Shown one piece after another: positions 11,161 to 20,285 of a DNA stretch of 64,000 bases (within the stretch, counting starts at the first letter, position 1; each line of letters opens with the position of its first letter). The notes beneath the pieces are model-generated. The model saw only the letters and a program-made list of their open reading frames with translations, was not told the DNA's origin and did not search any database. A program made the translations under genes and the position numbers. Where the stretch lies: positions 59,901 to 123,900 of the forward strand of contig WSUB01000126.1 in assembly GCA_019633425.1 (NCBI GenBank). The letters are read 5' to 3'. The stretch is from Tulasnella sp. 424 (lineage: Eukaryota > Basidiomycota > Agaricomycetes > Cantharellales > Tulasnellaceae).

Positions 11161-12423
11161 AGTTTCCCTACTCTGGAGACTATACGGTGAAGAGTTGCCA
11201 GTCGAAGTTGCTCCTCGGCGGGACGATCCATCCTGGGAAACATTTAGGACAATAGTCATGGGACTGGATGGCATGTTCCGACGTGAGGGGGAGCTCAACT
11301 CAGAGGCGTATGGTTCGTATGCCGATGTTTCAAAGACTGAAGCATGGTTCGAAGGAAGGATACGCGTGGAGGTAAGCCACAAGCCCACGGCAAATACCAT
11401 GTCGCTATATTTCAGTTCGCAGGTTGCCGTCAAAAGGCTTCGTTTCCTCGGGATTCAAGACCCCCACCGCCCACACGCGTCTGAAGTCAGCCAAAAATGC
11501 AAAAAGGTCTGGTTTGCAGTAATTTTGAGAGAGATTCTTACTAACGGTTTTCTATTAGAGGCTCGATAGAGAAGTCAGGATGTGGATGGGCCTGAGGCAC
11601 CCAAACATTGCGCCCTTACTGGGATACGGCGACAGTAGAGCCTTCTACATGATCTCACCATGGTTTCACAATGGGAACATTAGCGAATACCTGCGCCGAA
11701 AGAATCCGGAGGAGCACGAGAGGGTAGTTCTGGTAGGAGAAGGTGTGTTCCCATGGGGGGATTTAATCTAATCGTGCTCCCTAAGGTCTCCCAGATTGCA
11801 TCCGGGCTCGCTTACCTTCACGGATTGTCACCTCCGGTGGTCCATGGAGATATCAAGCCAGTGAGTTACGAGCCTACATATAACTAACGAAAAGCAATTG
11901 CTGAGTTCCTGTTTCATAGGATAACATAGTAGTGGACAAAGACGGCCGTCCTCAAATAATTGATTTTGGGCTAAGCAAGGCTATAGAGGAGGAGTCGGGT
12001 CCAGCGCTCCAAATCTCCTCGTCGTTTCAAGGAGCTGGAAACGTCCGCTGGGTTGCACCTGAACTCCTTATCCAAGCCGGAAAGGTTCGGGCCGCGAGTT
12101 CGGACGTCTTTAGTTTCGGGTGTGTCGCGTTATTTGTGAGTTTGAGAGAGATTATTATTATTAGTATACAATCCGCTAATTTTCCCTTTGCAACTGCATA
12201 GGCAATGACTGGAGACCTCCCGTTCGCCGACGGCGATGCGAATGAATTTCAAGTTTGCTACGTTCGCTCCCAAGGTGCCCAGCCTGTGCGGAGTGGTGTC
12301 ACATATGCCTGCTTTGAGCAACGTCTCGTTCTAAAGGAGCTCCTGCATAAGTGTTGGGCCGTCGCTGCGGAAGACCGGCCCACCATGGTCGCCGTGCATG
12401 ATGCTTTAATCTCACTTGGTTGA
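9875..12423 (+). CDS. Dual-kinase protein: two tandem TKL kinase domains in one frame
   Basis: Domain 1 (9875 to about 11075) parallels the first kinase gene: AHGGFSDIW, VAVKTL, EKELRIWMQLQHTN, VVVHGDMKPDN, IIDFGLSE, SPRWMAPE. The linker intron (11076-11131, donor AGTAAGT, acceptor TTCCAG) joins ...HPGSTPSA to PAAPQIDDEQ. Domain 2 then follows: LLWRLYGEEL, EAYGSYADV, VAVKRLR, DREVRMWMGLRHPN, VVHGDIKPDN, IIDFGLSK, NVRWVAPELL, ending at 12423. Domain 2 resembles the separate kinase at 13547. No ATG opens domain 2 near the junction, so fusion is the simplest model. If the 56-nt linker intron is kept, translation stops at TAG 11148-11150 and yields only domain 1. Both domains keep the ATP lysine, HGD and DFG. 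The start at 9875 is the first in-frame ATG after TAA 9716-9718. RNA evidence would settle whether one or two proteins are made. Confidence 0.75.
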
Positions 12424-13546
12424 CGGATTGGGTAAACCTGTTTGTTTCCTCATTTGTAGTCCCCCTATAGAGTCGGAATTTCATTGCGATATTAACGAGC
12501 CCCCTCGTTGCCGACGGTGCTAATAGTAGATTTCAACAGAATTGAAGAATCAACGAATGTAGCCGTGATGAAAATACGAAGAAAATGGATTTTGAAATCG
12601 AGACCCAAACCGGCGCGCGAATCAGGGATATAAACCTCCTACGAAAACCCTTGCTTCTCTGCTCAGCTCGTACGCCTTTAACCATGGAGACAAGCTCAGC
12701 AGTCTGGCTAGGCGCACTAGTACTACTAGTCGTACCTGAAGCTGCCTCGGTGCATCCCATGCATGGTGAATTGAGCTGGAGCGATTCAGGACGGCGACCC
12801 CAGCCGAATCAGGTGGCACCTCTCATCTATAGAACGAATACTCGCCATGGTTAATCGACGTAAGCGAAAGGACTGCTGATATATATCGCTCGAACGGCTT
12901 GAGGGGAATCTGAGGGAGAGCATGGAGGAGTTTGAGAGAAGAATTTCCCGTGCTAGATAGTTTGGCGCAGCATCTTATTCGCCCGAGGCGGGACCGAGTG
13001 GTCTCCGGCGGTCACAAAAAGAGTGCGCCTATAACCTCAGATGTTACAGCCGTTTGCAAAAATTAAAAGAACAGACAAAAGCAACTTTCATTCCCAATGA
13101 GGCGTTGTGAGGCACGTGACAGGCTCATCCGGATTTGGTGCGCGAATGGACCTCTGATCGGAAGCTCAAACATCGGCTCCGCCGATCGTCTTCCGGTTTG
13201 GACAAAGGGGAATTGTACGTACAGTTGACGACCCAACCTTTTTCAACCACCCTCTCTACCCACCCGCAACTAAATCCAACAGCGCGCACAGTTTGGCCTC
13301 CACCTCCACTTCATCCACCTAAAGATGCCAGTTAAAAAATCCAAAAAGTGCGTCAAAAACCTTGGCCCTTATGCTAAAAGAGTTCGTATGATCAACGTCT
13401 GTCCCCTCGAGATCCTAATGGCTCACCAGGAGTTACTAGGAAAACGGGATCCATAAACGGGCCGCGGAACGTCGACGTGTTGAGGCCATGGTAAGTCTCG
13501 GAAGGGAGGTAACCCTTGTTTGGCTAACTTGACACCCTAGGGAGCA
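12424..13546. other. Intergenic region before the fifth kinase domain
   Basis: Holds one candidate small secreted ORF (listed separately). A 43-codon open stretch begins at ATG 13325 (MPVKKSKKCVKNLGPYAKR) and stops before the kinase start. A possible 5' exon ends at GCCATG and donor GTAAGT near 13490, in frame with GGAGCAATGGAG at 13541. These could be untranslated or upstream exons of the next kinase gene; the sequence does not decide. Confidence 0.35.
12684..12854 (+). CDS. Possible small secreted protein, 56 aa
   Basis: A short frame starts with a hydrophobic segment (AVWLGALVLLVVPEAAS), resembling a signal peptide, followed by about 30 polar residues with His and Pro. It has no cysteines and no family match that I know. 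A longer in-frame start at 12585 exists but would put the hydrophobic stretch inside the protein. It could be chance; confidence is low. Confidence 0.2.
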   Translation: METSSAVWLGALVLLVVPEAASVHPMHGELSWSDSGRRPQPNQVAPLIYRTNTRHG

Positions 13547-14885
13547 ATGGAGGTCGACGATCAGGTGACAGCTTCCAGCTTTGAACAGGAAGCGCATCAG
13601 CCCACCCAGTCCCCCAACGCCATAGAGGACAAGGATCCAGAGCCGATTTGGAGACTCTTCGGAGAATCGTTAGCTCCAGAAAGCGCTCCCCAGTCCGGTG
13701 ACCCTGGGTGGGCGGTGTTTCGGACTATAGTTCCCGCTCATGAAGGTATGTATCGGTTGGAGGGAGAGGTAAATTCTAAGGCGCACGGCCATTATGGCGA
13801 AGTCATGAAGAGTGTAGCCTGGTTTGAGGGTACCGTCTGCGTTAAGGTGGGGGTCGACCACCTCATTTCGACAGGCGTACCTGACGGATCGGGCATCAGG
13901 TTGCAGTGAAAAGGCTCAGACATCCCAATGTTCGAGACCCAACACGCCCGGTGGCCACGAACATCGCCAAGAAATATGAAAAGGTCTGCTGGGACTGCTT
14001 CAAAACTCTTTCTTGGACGCCACTGATGGCATCCCTAATCAGAAACTGAGGAAGGAAGTCCAGGTCTGGATGCGTCTGCGCCACGAGAATATTGCTCCTT
14101 TACTGGGGTACATCGACAAGAATGATTTCTGCATGATATCTCCATGGTTCGACAAAGGTAACAGCATCGAATATCTGCACACGACGAAACCAGGGATGCG
14201 AGCAAGGTTCCGTTTGGTAAGAACGGTAAAATTAGGAAATTGAATAATACTCACCACGATTACTAGACCGAGGGAGTTGCAGCCGGAGTCACGTACCTCC
14301 ATACCCTGTCCCCGACTGTCATCCACGGCGACCTCAAGCCCGTGAGTTTTTATCCGTTGGGCCGAGACAGCGGAGAGTCTCCACTAACCAATTCGACTAG
14401 GATAATATTGTTGTCGACAAGCACGACGTTCCGCATATCATTGACTTTGGGCTCAGCAAAGCTCTTGAAGAGGGATCAGACTTGCAAAGCTCGTCGTCCA
14501 ATCAGGCCGGAAATTCGCGCTGGGTTGCGCCTGAGCGTCTCGAGGGCTCAACCCGCACCACCAATTCAGACGTTTACAGCTTTGCGAGTGTTGCGTTTTT
14601 TGTGAGCCTTAAGTTGCGCTCACAGCCACATCATCTGCTCACACCGTTTCTGCAACGATACAGATCATGACAGAGATCCTTCCTTTCGGAAACTACGCCA
14701 TGGTGGATTTTCGAATTTGCTACGCTCGTTCTATAGAAGGTAGACAGCCTATGGAACCTGGTGTCCTTTATCTTGCCATCGAAGGAATACCAGGCTTCCA
14801 CGATCTCCTTTCAAGTTGTTGGGCCGTTGCTCCAGCTGAGAGACCATCGATGCCTACGGTAATCAACACTCTAGCTAGCTTTTAG
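13547..14885 (+). CDS. TKL-type protein kinase, stand-alone relative of the second domain of the dual kinase
   Basis: A predicted active kinase. A short acidic leader (EVDDQVTASSFEQE) is followed by IWRLFGESL and FRTIVPAHEGMYRLEGEVNSK, both closely matching the start of domain 2 in the preceding gene (LLWRLYGEEL, FRTIV, FRREGELNSE). The kinase domain has HGHYGEV, VAVKRLR, RKEVQVWMRLRHEN, VIHGDLKPDN, IIDFGLSK and NSRWVAPERL, ending in LASF at 14885. Introns sit at the family positions, including between HGDLKP and DN. An extra 5' exon ending GCCATG at about 13493 could extend the N-terminus in frame. The gene shows what domain 2 probably looked like before it was joined to domain 1. Confidence 0.85.
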
Positions 14886-15055
14886 CGACTACCAAGATGT
14901 TCTACTTAGCTTTACGATAGTCACTGTCCAGTCTGTCTTTGTGAACGTAGCGTTGGGTGGACCGTTTGCTCGCTTGACGACAGGAGCAAGCCCTGAGGCG
15001 AGGTCAGGGTCCAGTCCCGTTTGGAATTCTTTTCTACCAACCACTATTGCCAGCA

Positions 15056-15500
15056 ATGAGCTCCTCCCCGTCTACGTCCAAGCCCGATTCATCAAACTCC
15101 CTTCCGCAACCTCAGCAAGCTCGTCAGAGCACAGCGACAACTCGGCGTGTCCGATGGCGTCAGAAGCGACTCCTCCTACTCCTCGTGTTCGTTGCAATTT
15201 GGCTCTTTGTCGCTTACAAGCTCTTCGTGTCACCCATCGCATATAAGAAGCCGAAACGGCCACGCGTTATCCATGCGGACAGGTGCGCACGGATCTCCAT
15301 TGTCCTTTGCACAGACGTCGGTTGGAGGCTGACTAAGTTGGGTCTTGCATTACTCTTGAATCCAACGAAACGGCAGGTACTCCGAAACGCACAAGTTCCG
15401 GCCGGCTGCCTCCCCAGTTGTGACGGAGACGTTGGCAGATGGGACTCTTTTGGTTCGAGGAGCGTTCCGGAACCCGTATCAGCAACACGACGAGTTGTAG
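15056..15500 (+). CDS. Small single-pass membrane protein, 116 aa
   Basis: Two exons (15056-15282 and 15377-15500) join with a GTGCGC donor and a GGCAG acceptor. Residues 1-30 are Ser/Pro/Gln-rich, then comes a basic stretch (RRVRWRQKR) and one transmembrane helix (LLLLLVFVAIWLFVAYKLFV, about residues 40-60). It continues KKPKRPRVIHADRYSETHKFRPAASP with VVTETLADGTLLVRGAF and ends in HDEL. The basic residues before the helix suggest a type II orientation with the C-terminus in the lumen. There the final HDEL would act as an ER-retrieval signal of the KDEL/HDEL type. This gives a coherent picture of a small ER-resident membrane protein. The molecular role is unknown. Confidence 0.7.
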
Positions 15501-16366
15501 AATCTTTTAGAAAGCTCGAAGACCCTCCAACCCTCATCCCAGTCGGCCGATACCCCTTTCTCTCCACAGTGAGTACGACCTTCCCCTGTAATTTAGCTTT
15601 CACTGAATCATGATCCAGTGTCGTTTTCAATATTCCTATCTTCGTTCGTTTTGGAGCTGGCGGTAGTTCCGGATACTGTAGCGCCGTAGTCGGAGAATAC
15701 AGCCCCAATACAGTCCTCAATACCCACGCTCGTCATCGGATTCCGCAAACACGACAGTCTGGCTGGTGCAACGCTCAGAGGGCATTCTTTCCTGAGAAGT
15801 TCTAATAGAATCCACAAGATCACCGGTTACAAGTATGTGTACAGCCCTTTTGCCCATCCAATGCAAACCTCGTGTCAGTGTTTACTTGAAAGGGCCTCAA
15901 AACAAAACGACCCAGGCTGTTCCGGCGAAACTGCCATTTTTGTTCATGAGCGCGCCAGTTCCTCAACCTCCTATCGTCCCCACACTTCCCTTTGAAGGAG
16001 GACAAATCCGACGAACCCACGCGTTCGTCCGTGTACGTGCACACCAGCCCTGCCACAAGGTTTCCGTGGTTCGGTCGTCTCGACAACCTCATAGCTCAGC
16101 CACACGATTTCACCCAGAGGCCTTTCAGCTGCGCCCGAGTCAATAAGAACCAAAAAGTCTCAGCCATTGTTTACTCTCAACGATCAATCTCTTATGGGAA
16201 CTTGTCGAGTCTTTGCACCACTCATCCGCTTTGTGAGTACATATACGCTGGGTACTCGCTCACCTTTTGCCATCATCAATCCCTTCCATCCACCCAACGC
16301 ATCCACTTTCCATCTGTACAGTAAACGCGCACTTTACACTACCAACACATCTTCATATCACTTATC
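15501..16366. other. Intergenic, no gene recognised
   Basis: Open frames in this interval are short and overlap on both strands without splice logic or recognisable motifs. The last 80 bases are rich in C, A and T (CATCCACCCAACGCATCC, CACTACCAACACATC), consistent with a promoter and leader for the gene at 16367. Confidence 0.4.
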
Positions 16367-17002
16367 ATGTCTGCTCACTTACGACCTCGAGATTCGAACC
16401 CAAGCACCTCCAGTCCCCGTGTTCAACAACCTAATATCTCACCTGCGGGAATGTGGGCGGATATCCCGCAAGTTCCAGCCGACGACTACACTTCAGGCTA
16501 TACCCTCTCAGTCCCAGAGCCAACGGTTTCCCTCAGGCGCAGCGCGTCTGGGAGGTCTCATCCCAGCCCTTTCTCGGGAAGCTCTCCAGGCTTAACATTT
16601 GACTCTCGAACCATCATCAGCTCCGTTGATGGAGACGAATACGACCCCGGTAGCTGGGCTACCGACGACCGTCCCCATGGCCAGAACAGCGGTCTCGGTC
16701 TCTCCACCGGCCACTCCTGGAGTCGCAAGTCCATCGACGAGCGTCGGCGATTCCAAGTTGCTTCCATTGGCGGTTCGTCGACGGGGTTTTACGCGGATAG
16801 TCTCTACGACGACGAAGCACCCGAACCGGACCCAGCTTTCGGTGTGGACGCCGTTTCTGCGGCGGGTGAAGGAGACGTTCAGTCGTACCGGAAGGTGCAG
16901 GGATCATATGGTGGCGACATCAGACCGATGAAGCTCCCTCAAACCGACGGAAAGCTAAAGACGATGATAAGAAAAGTAGCTAAGGTTGTACTCCCGAAGT
17001 AA
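16367..17002 (+). CDS. Hypothetical disordered protein, 211 aa
   Basis: A single-exon frame with a good leader context. The protein is rich in Ser, Pro, Gly and Asp with no membrane segment or signal peptide. Notable pieces are SWSRKSIDERRRFQVASIGG, a C-terminal LKTMIRKVAKVVLPK basic amphipathic helix, and acidic stretches (YDDEAPEPDPAFG). The RRRFQVASIG region offers basophilic phosphorylation sites. The family is not recognised. The full-length open frame and consistent composition argue that it is real. Confidence 0.65.
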   Translation: MSAHLRPRDSNPSTSSPRVQQPNISPAGMWADIPQVPADDYTSGYTLSVPEPTVSLRRSASGRSHPSPFSGSSPGLTFDSRTIISSVDGDEYDPGSWATDDRPHGQNSGLGLSTGHSWSRKSIDERRRFQVASIGGSSTGFYADSLYDDEAPEPDPAFGVDAVSAAGEGDVQSYRKVQGSYGGDIRPMKLPQTDGKLKTMIRKVAKVVLPK

Positions 17003-17170
17003 AGGGGAGTGGGGGTGGTTCGTTGGGCCGCCTGCGAGAGACGACTGCCGCACCCGTGACGCTGGACTTTCACCTTTGTACTGTTTAACCTGTAGTCTCT
17101 TTGTATTACCTATTGTTAAACCTCGCTTTTTATCCTTCTTTAGTACTCGCAACAGCCCTTTTGCTTCTTC

Positions 17171-17310
17171 CAGCGAATATTTAACGCTAAGAGTGATCCC
17201 GTATACCTTCCCAGGAATCTACGGACAGGTCGCGAATGAGAGCTACCATGCTCAACGTCAATTTTACTGAGAAAGGGGTTATTAACTATGGCTATAGGTG
17301 GTGTCCAATA
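17171..17310 (+). repeat. Direct repeat copy A (about 140 bp)
   Basis: Begins CAGCGAATATTTAACGCTAA. It matches 19095-19240 nearly base for base over the first 85 bases, then with small indels (TACTGAGAAA versus TACTATTTCGTGAGAAA) to the GCTATAGG.GGTGTC end. No inverted termini or ORF seen. It could be a solo terminal repeat or a short non-autonomous element. Confidence 0.7.
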
Positions 17311-17537
17311 AGAATGATTAACAATAAAACAAACAATACGCCAACTAGCTACTTATTTACCGAAAGAGCTTTATACAAGAATACAATTGAAAGGGCAAAG
17401 GATACAACCAGCCAAAAAGAATAGTGGCGGATAAGAGTACCAAACGCTTCTCCAGCACTGCTGCTCAGAAAGGACCGACTTGGATTATACACAACTGTGA
17501 GTAGGCAAGAGCGCTATAAGCCAGCTGATCCAGGTGC

Positions 17538-18774
17538 TCACTTCAGTAGCAGGTAGCACTCCGGAGGGAAGTACGGTTTAGCCTGGTCCACCTCCTCGGC
17601 AATTTGTGACATGCCTTGTTTATCTTCTGGAGCGAAAAAGTCAGATTCAAGGATAGCTTTCATATCGGGGTCGTTATGGATTTGGCGTATAACAAAGACG
17701 TCGGTAAACTTCGCGGTCTTTGGAGACGGTACTGATTCTGCAAGGGCTCGTCCGACCGCTGTTCCCAACGTGTCAATAAGAAGTCGGATGTCGTCCTTTT
17801 CCCAGAAACCATTTTCCACCATGGCCTTTTTGTAACGCTTAAGGAGGAGGGTGCATTCTAGAAAGAGAAATACACATGGTAAAGTTGGTCTGAAGCAACT
17901 AAGTGGTCTCCTTACGGTCTTGATACGTGGCCTGGAGAGAAAGAATCGAAACTGTCAGACGACACGTGGATTTCCTATGCCTGGTAAACATACCTGCTGC
18001 CACTGGGCGATCCGAGCCCAAAACCTTCCGTCATGCGAATTGCGAGACTCGACCTGAATCACAAAGGTGAGGATACTGCAACCGGCCATACCTTGCTAAC
18101 ACACGTACAAGATACAACAATAGTTCGATATGCTCCATTCGGTACTCATGCGAGCAACTTGGGCCTCCTGCAATCCCTCGCCACCAGCTGACACTGTGCC
18201 AACTGCCAAGGAGTTGTGCCTGGCTAGAGGCAACATAACTGGATAGCAACCTATTGAATGAAAGACAAGTTGTCATTTTCAGCCCAGACATGTCGAACGT
18301 AAAAGGATGGGTCCTTTATACCTTTCCAAACGAGGAGCGATTAGATCGCGAGCAATCCGAATATGGTCTCCGCCATGTTTTTCCACACAATCATCAGATG
18401 GCTCTCTGAGAAGAGCCTGAACTCTTTTCTCCGCATTGGATAGGCGCTGCGGGAGGTTGGCAGGCTAGGAATGACACCCGAAGGTCGTTAGGCAGCGTCT
18501 GGACATTCGACAGATCTCTGCCTACCTTGGAAATTAGTCTGATAAAGGCGTTCTGGACGGGGAGTGGGAGTCAGTGCAGAGTGGGATGCAAATGCTTGGA
18601 GGAGCTGAACGTACTACGATCATGGGGGGAAGGGGAGGGAAGAGGCGACGGTTGGGGTTGTGGGGCCAGCAGTCTAGAAGACCCGATGAGGGAATTTGAC
18701 ATTTGACTGCGGTTCGAACCGGTCTTTACGGACTTAGGAGCGCGAAAGCTGACACGAACGGATCGATTACTCAT
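17538..18774 (-). CDS. Hypothetical multi-exon protein
   Basis: The first exon (down to about 18615) encodes MSNRSVRVSFRAPK and a Pro/Ser-rich segment (PQPQPSPLPSPSPHD). An exon NAFIRLISK and one with NLPQRLSNAEKRVQALLREP and IRIARDLIAPRLER follow. Next come exons with HNSLAVGTVSAGGEGLQEAQ, VESRNSHDGRFWARIAQWQQ and ATYQD. The last exon contains CTLLLKRYKKAMVENGFWEK, DDIRLLIDTLGTAVGRALAE and a C-terminus ending ECYLLLK at 17538. All but the first splice join in consistent phase; the exact donor of exon 1 is uncertain because the GTAGTACG site gives phase 1. An upstream in-frame ATG at 18792 is possible. The protein is helix-rich with no family I can name. The gene lies between the two direct repeats. 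Confidence 0.65.
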
Positions 18775-20285
18775 ATTAGACAGAATTATCATGTGCAGAA
18801 AATAGGGGCAAAAGAAATGTCGCAGAGGCTAGTTCATCGCAGGCGGCTGAAGGCCAGGGATGTCCTCAAGCGCTCCTCCGCTCCGGCAGTCTGAGACAAA
18901 GAAACTCCTCCGACAGGACAGGACAGGACCTTGCGTTACGACACTCCGAAACGCTGAATGGCTGATGGGGGACCGGCGGAACGTCGGATCGCTAACGTTG
19001 TAACATAATCGTAGGGTTCCCGCACCTCCCCATCAAGTCGAATTCAGCCTTAATGCCAGAAACGGTGGATATGTTTGGTCTTTTAACAGATATTCAGCGA
19101 ATATTTAACGCTAAGAGTGATCCCGTATACCTTCCTAGGAATCTACAAGGAGGTCGCGAATGAGAGCTACCATGCGCAACATCAATTTACTATTTCGTGA
19201 GAAAGAGATTATTACGTAAAGCTATAGGAGGTGTCTCCTACACCTGACTAGATAGGCGTGAGCAATTCCTCTTTGTATCTCGGCGTTCAACATATCAGAG
19301 TATCTCGCTTTTTATACCTTGAAAGAAACCTACCAAGACGTAGGAGAGGGATGTTCACGCGCGTAAGAAGCCATTCCCATTTAGTCTGATGAGTGGGGGC
19401 AAACAGATCGAACTGTGTGAACGAGGTCTCACGATGCGTTCCGCCATTCGAAGCACTCTCATACTTCCAAACCAGGCAGCTAGCACAAATCCTAGTGCTA
19501 AAGCAAACCGCAATCGTACTCCATCATAAACGATCCTTCTCGTATATCTCCTGCAAGAAAAAATTCCGCCAACTGCGTAGACGCTAGGTCCTCGAAAGGG
19601 CAAGGCTTAAAAATGGACCGGACCATCGCTCGAACCATGCGGAGGAGATGTTTCCTTAGCAGCAATTGGAGCGATTGATTCCTACTGACTGTACGTGGTA
19701 TCTTGTGGCTGTGACGGGAAACTCCAAATAATCCCCAAAAGTGCGTATTCGAGCGAGACCCACTTACGTCTTTTTTTTGCTTTTGTCAGGCTCGTTGCAA
19801 TGGGTCTTCGCTGTCGAAATATACCACATCAACTCCCTTTATTATTATGGGGATAAGCTACTGACATGTGTACCGACGCCGTGCTCTCTCGACGTGTCAA
19901 GTAACCGAGGCTTCGGAGCTCTTACACCAGGTCGTCAAGTTTTACCACCTCCGTACCCTTTCCTCCTCGGTTTCTCGTTTCAAGCCTTTCTTTCGGTCAA
20001 TAGAGTCCTGTGCCAATCACCTCGTGAGGTGTGAAGTGGTCAGCACAAAGGCATCCTAGTGGATAAGAGGTGTGCGTACACCATGGACCCTGAGTACCTC
20101 CCAATTGCGCCACTCATTCTTTGCGCTCGTACTTAACGCCATATCCCGCGAATGGGCTCTAAAAATCAGGACTCTCGCCTCGGTCAACTGGATTGGCCCT
20201 TCTCGCTTACGACAATCGACACGACTACACTTGACGAACATACTTCAATCAACCCTCAATTCCATTAATCCAAAGTCACTCCATA
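18775..20285. other. Intergenic with second direct repeat, otherwise no gene
   Basis: Contains the repeat at 19095-19240. Other frames are short and without motifs. The last 150 bases before 20286 are pyrimidine-rich with ACTACACTTGACGAACATACTTC, consistent with a promoter and leader for the plus-strand gene. Confidence 0.4.
19095..19240 (+). repeat. Direct repeat copy B (partner 17171-17310)
   Basis: Same orientation as copy A. Shared core blocks include GAGTGATCCCGTATACCTTC and GTCGCGAATGAGAGCTACCA. Differences are a few substitutions and a small insertion. The two copies bracket about 1.8 kb containing one complete gene. Confidence 0.7.

Noticed and set aside
11117..12423. Independent gene starting at the second kinase domain of the dual kinase
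   Set aside because: The frame has no ATG near the junction, the intergenic space would be under 40 bases, and the preceding intron joins in perfect phase.
18700..18725. GGTTCGAACC, resembling a tRNA B box
   Set aside because: It lies inside a coding exon, and no cloverleaf with acceptor and anticodon arms can be drawn around it.
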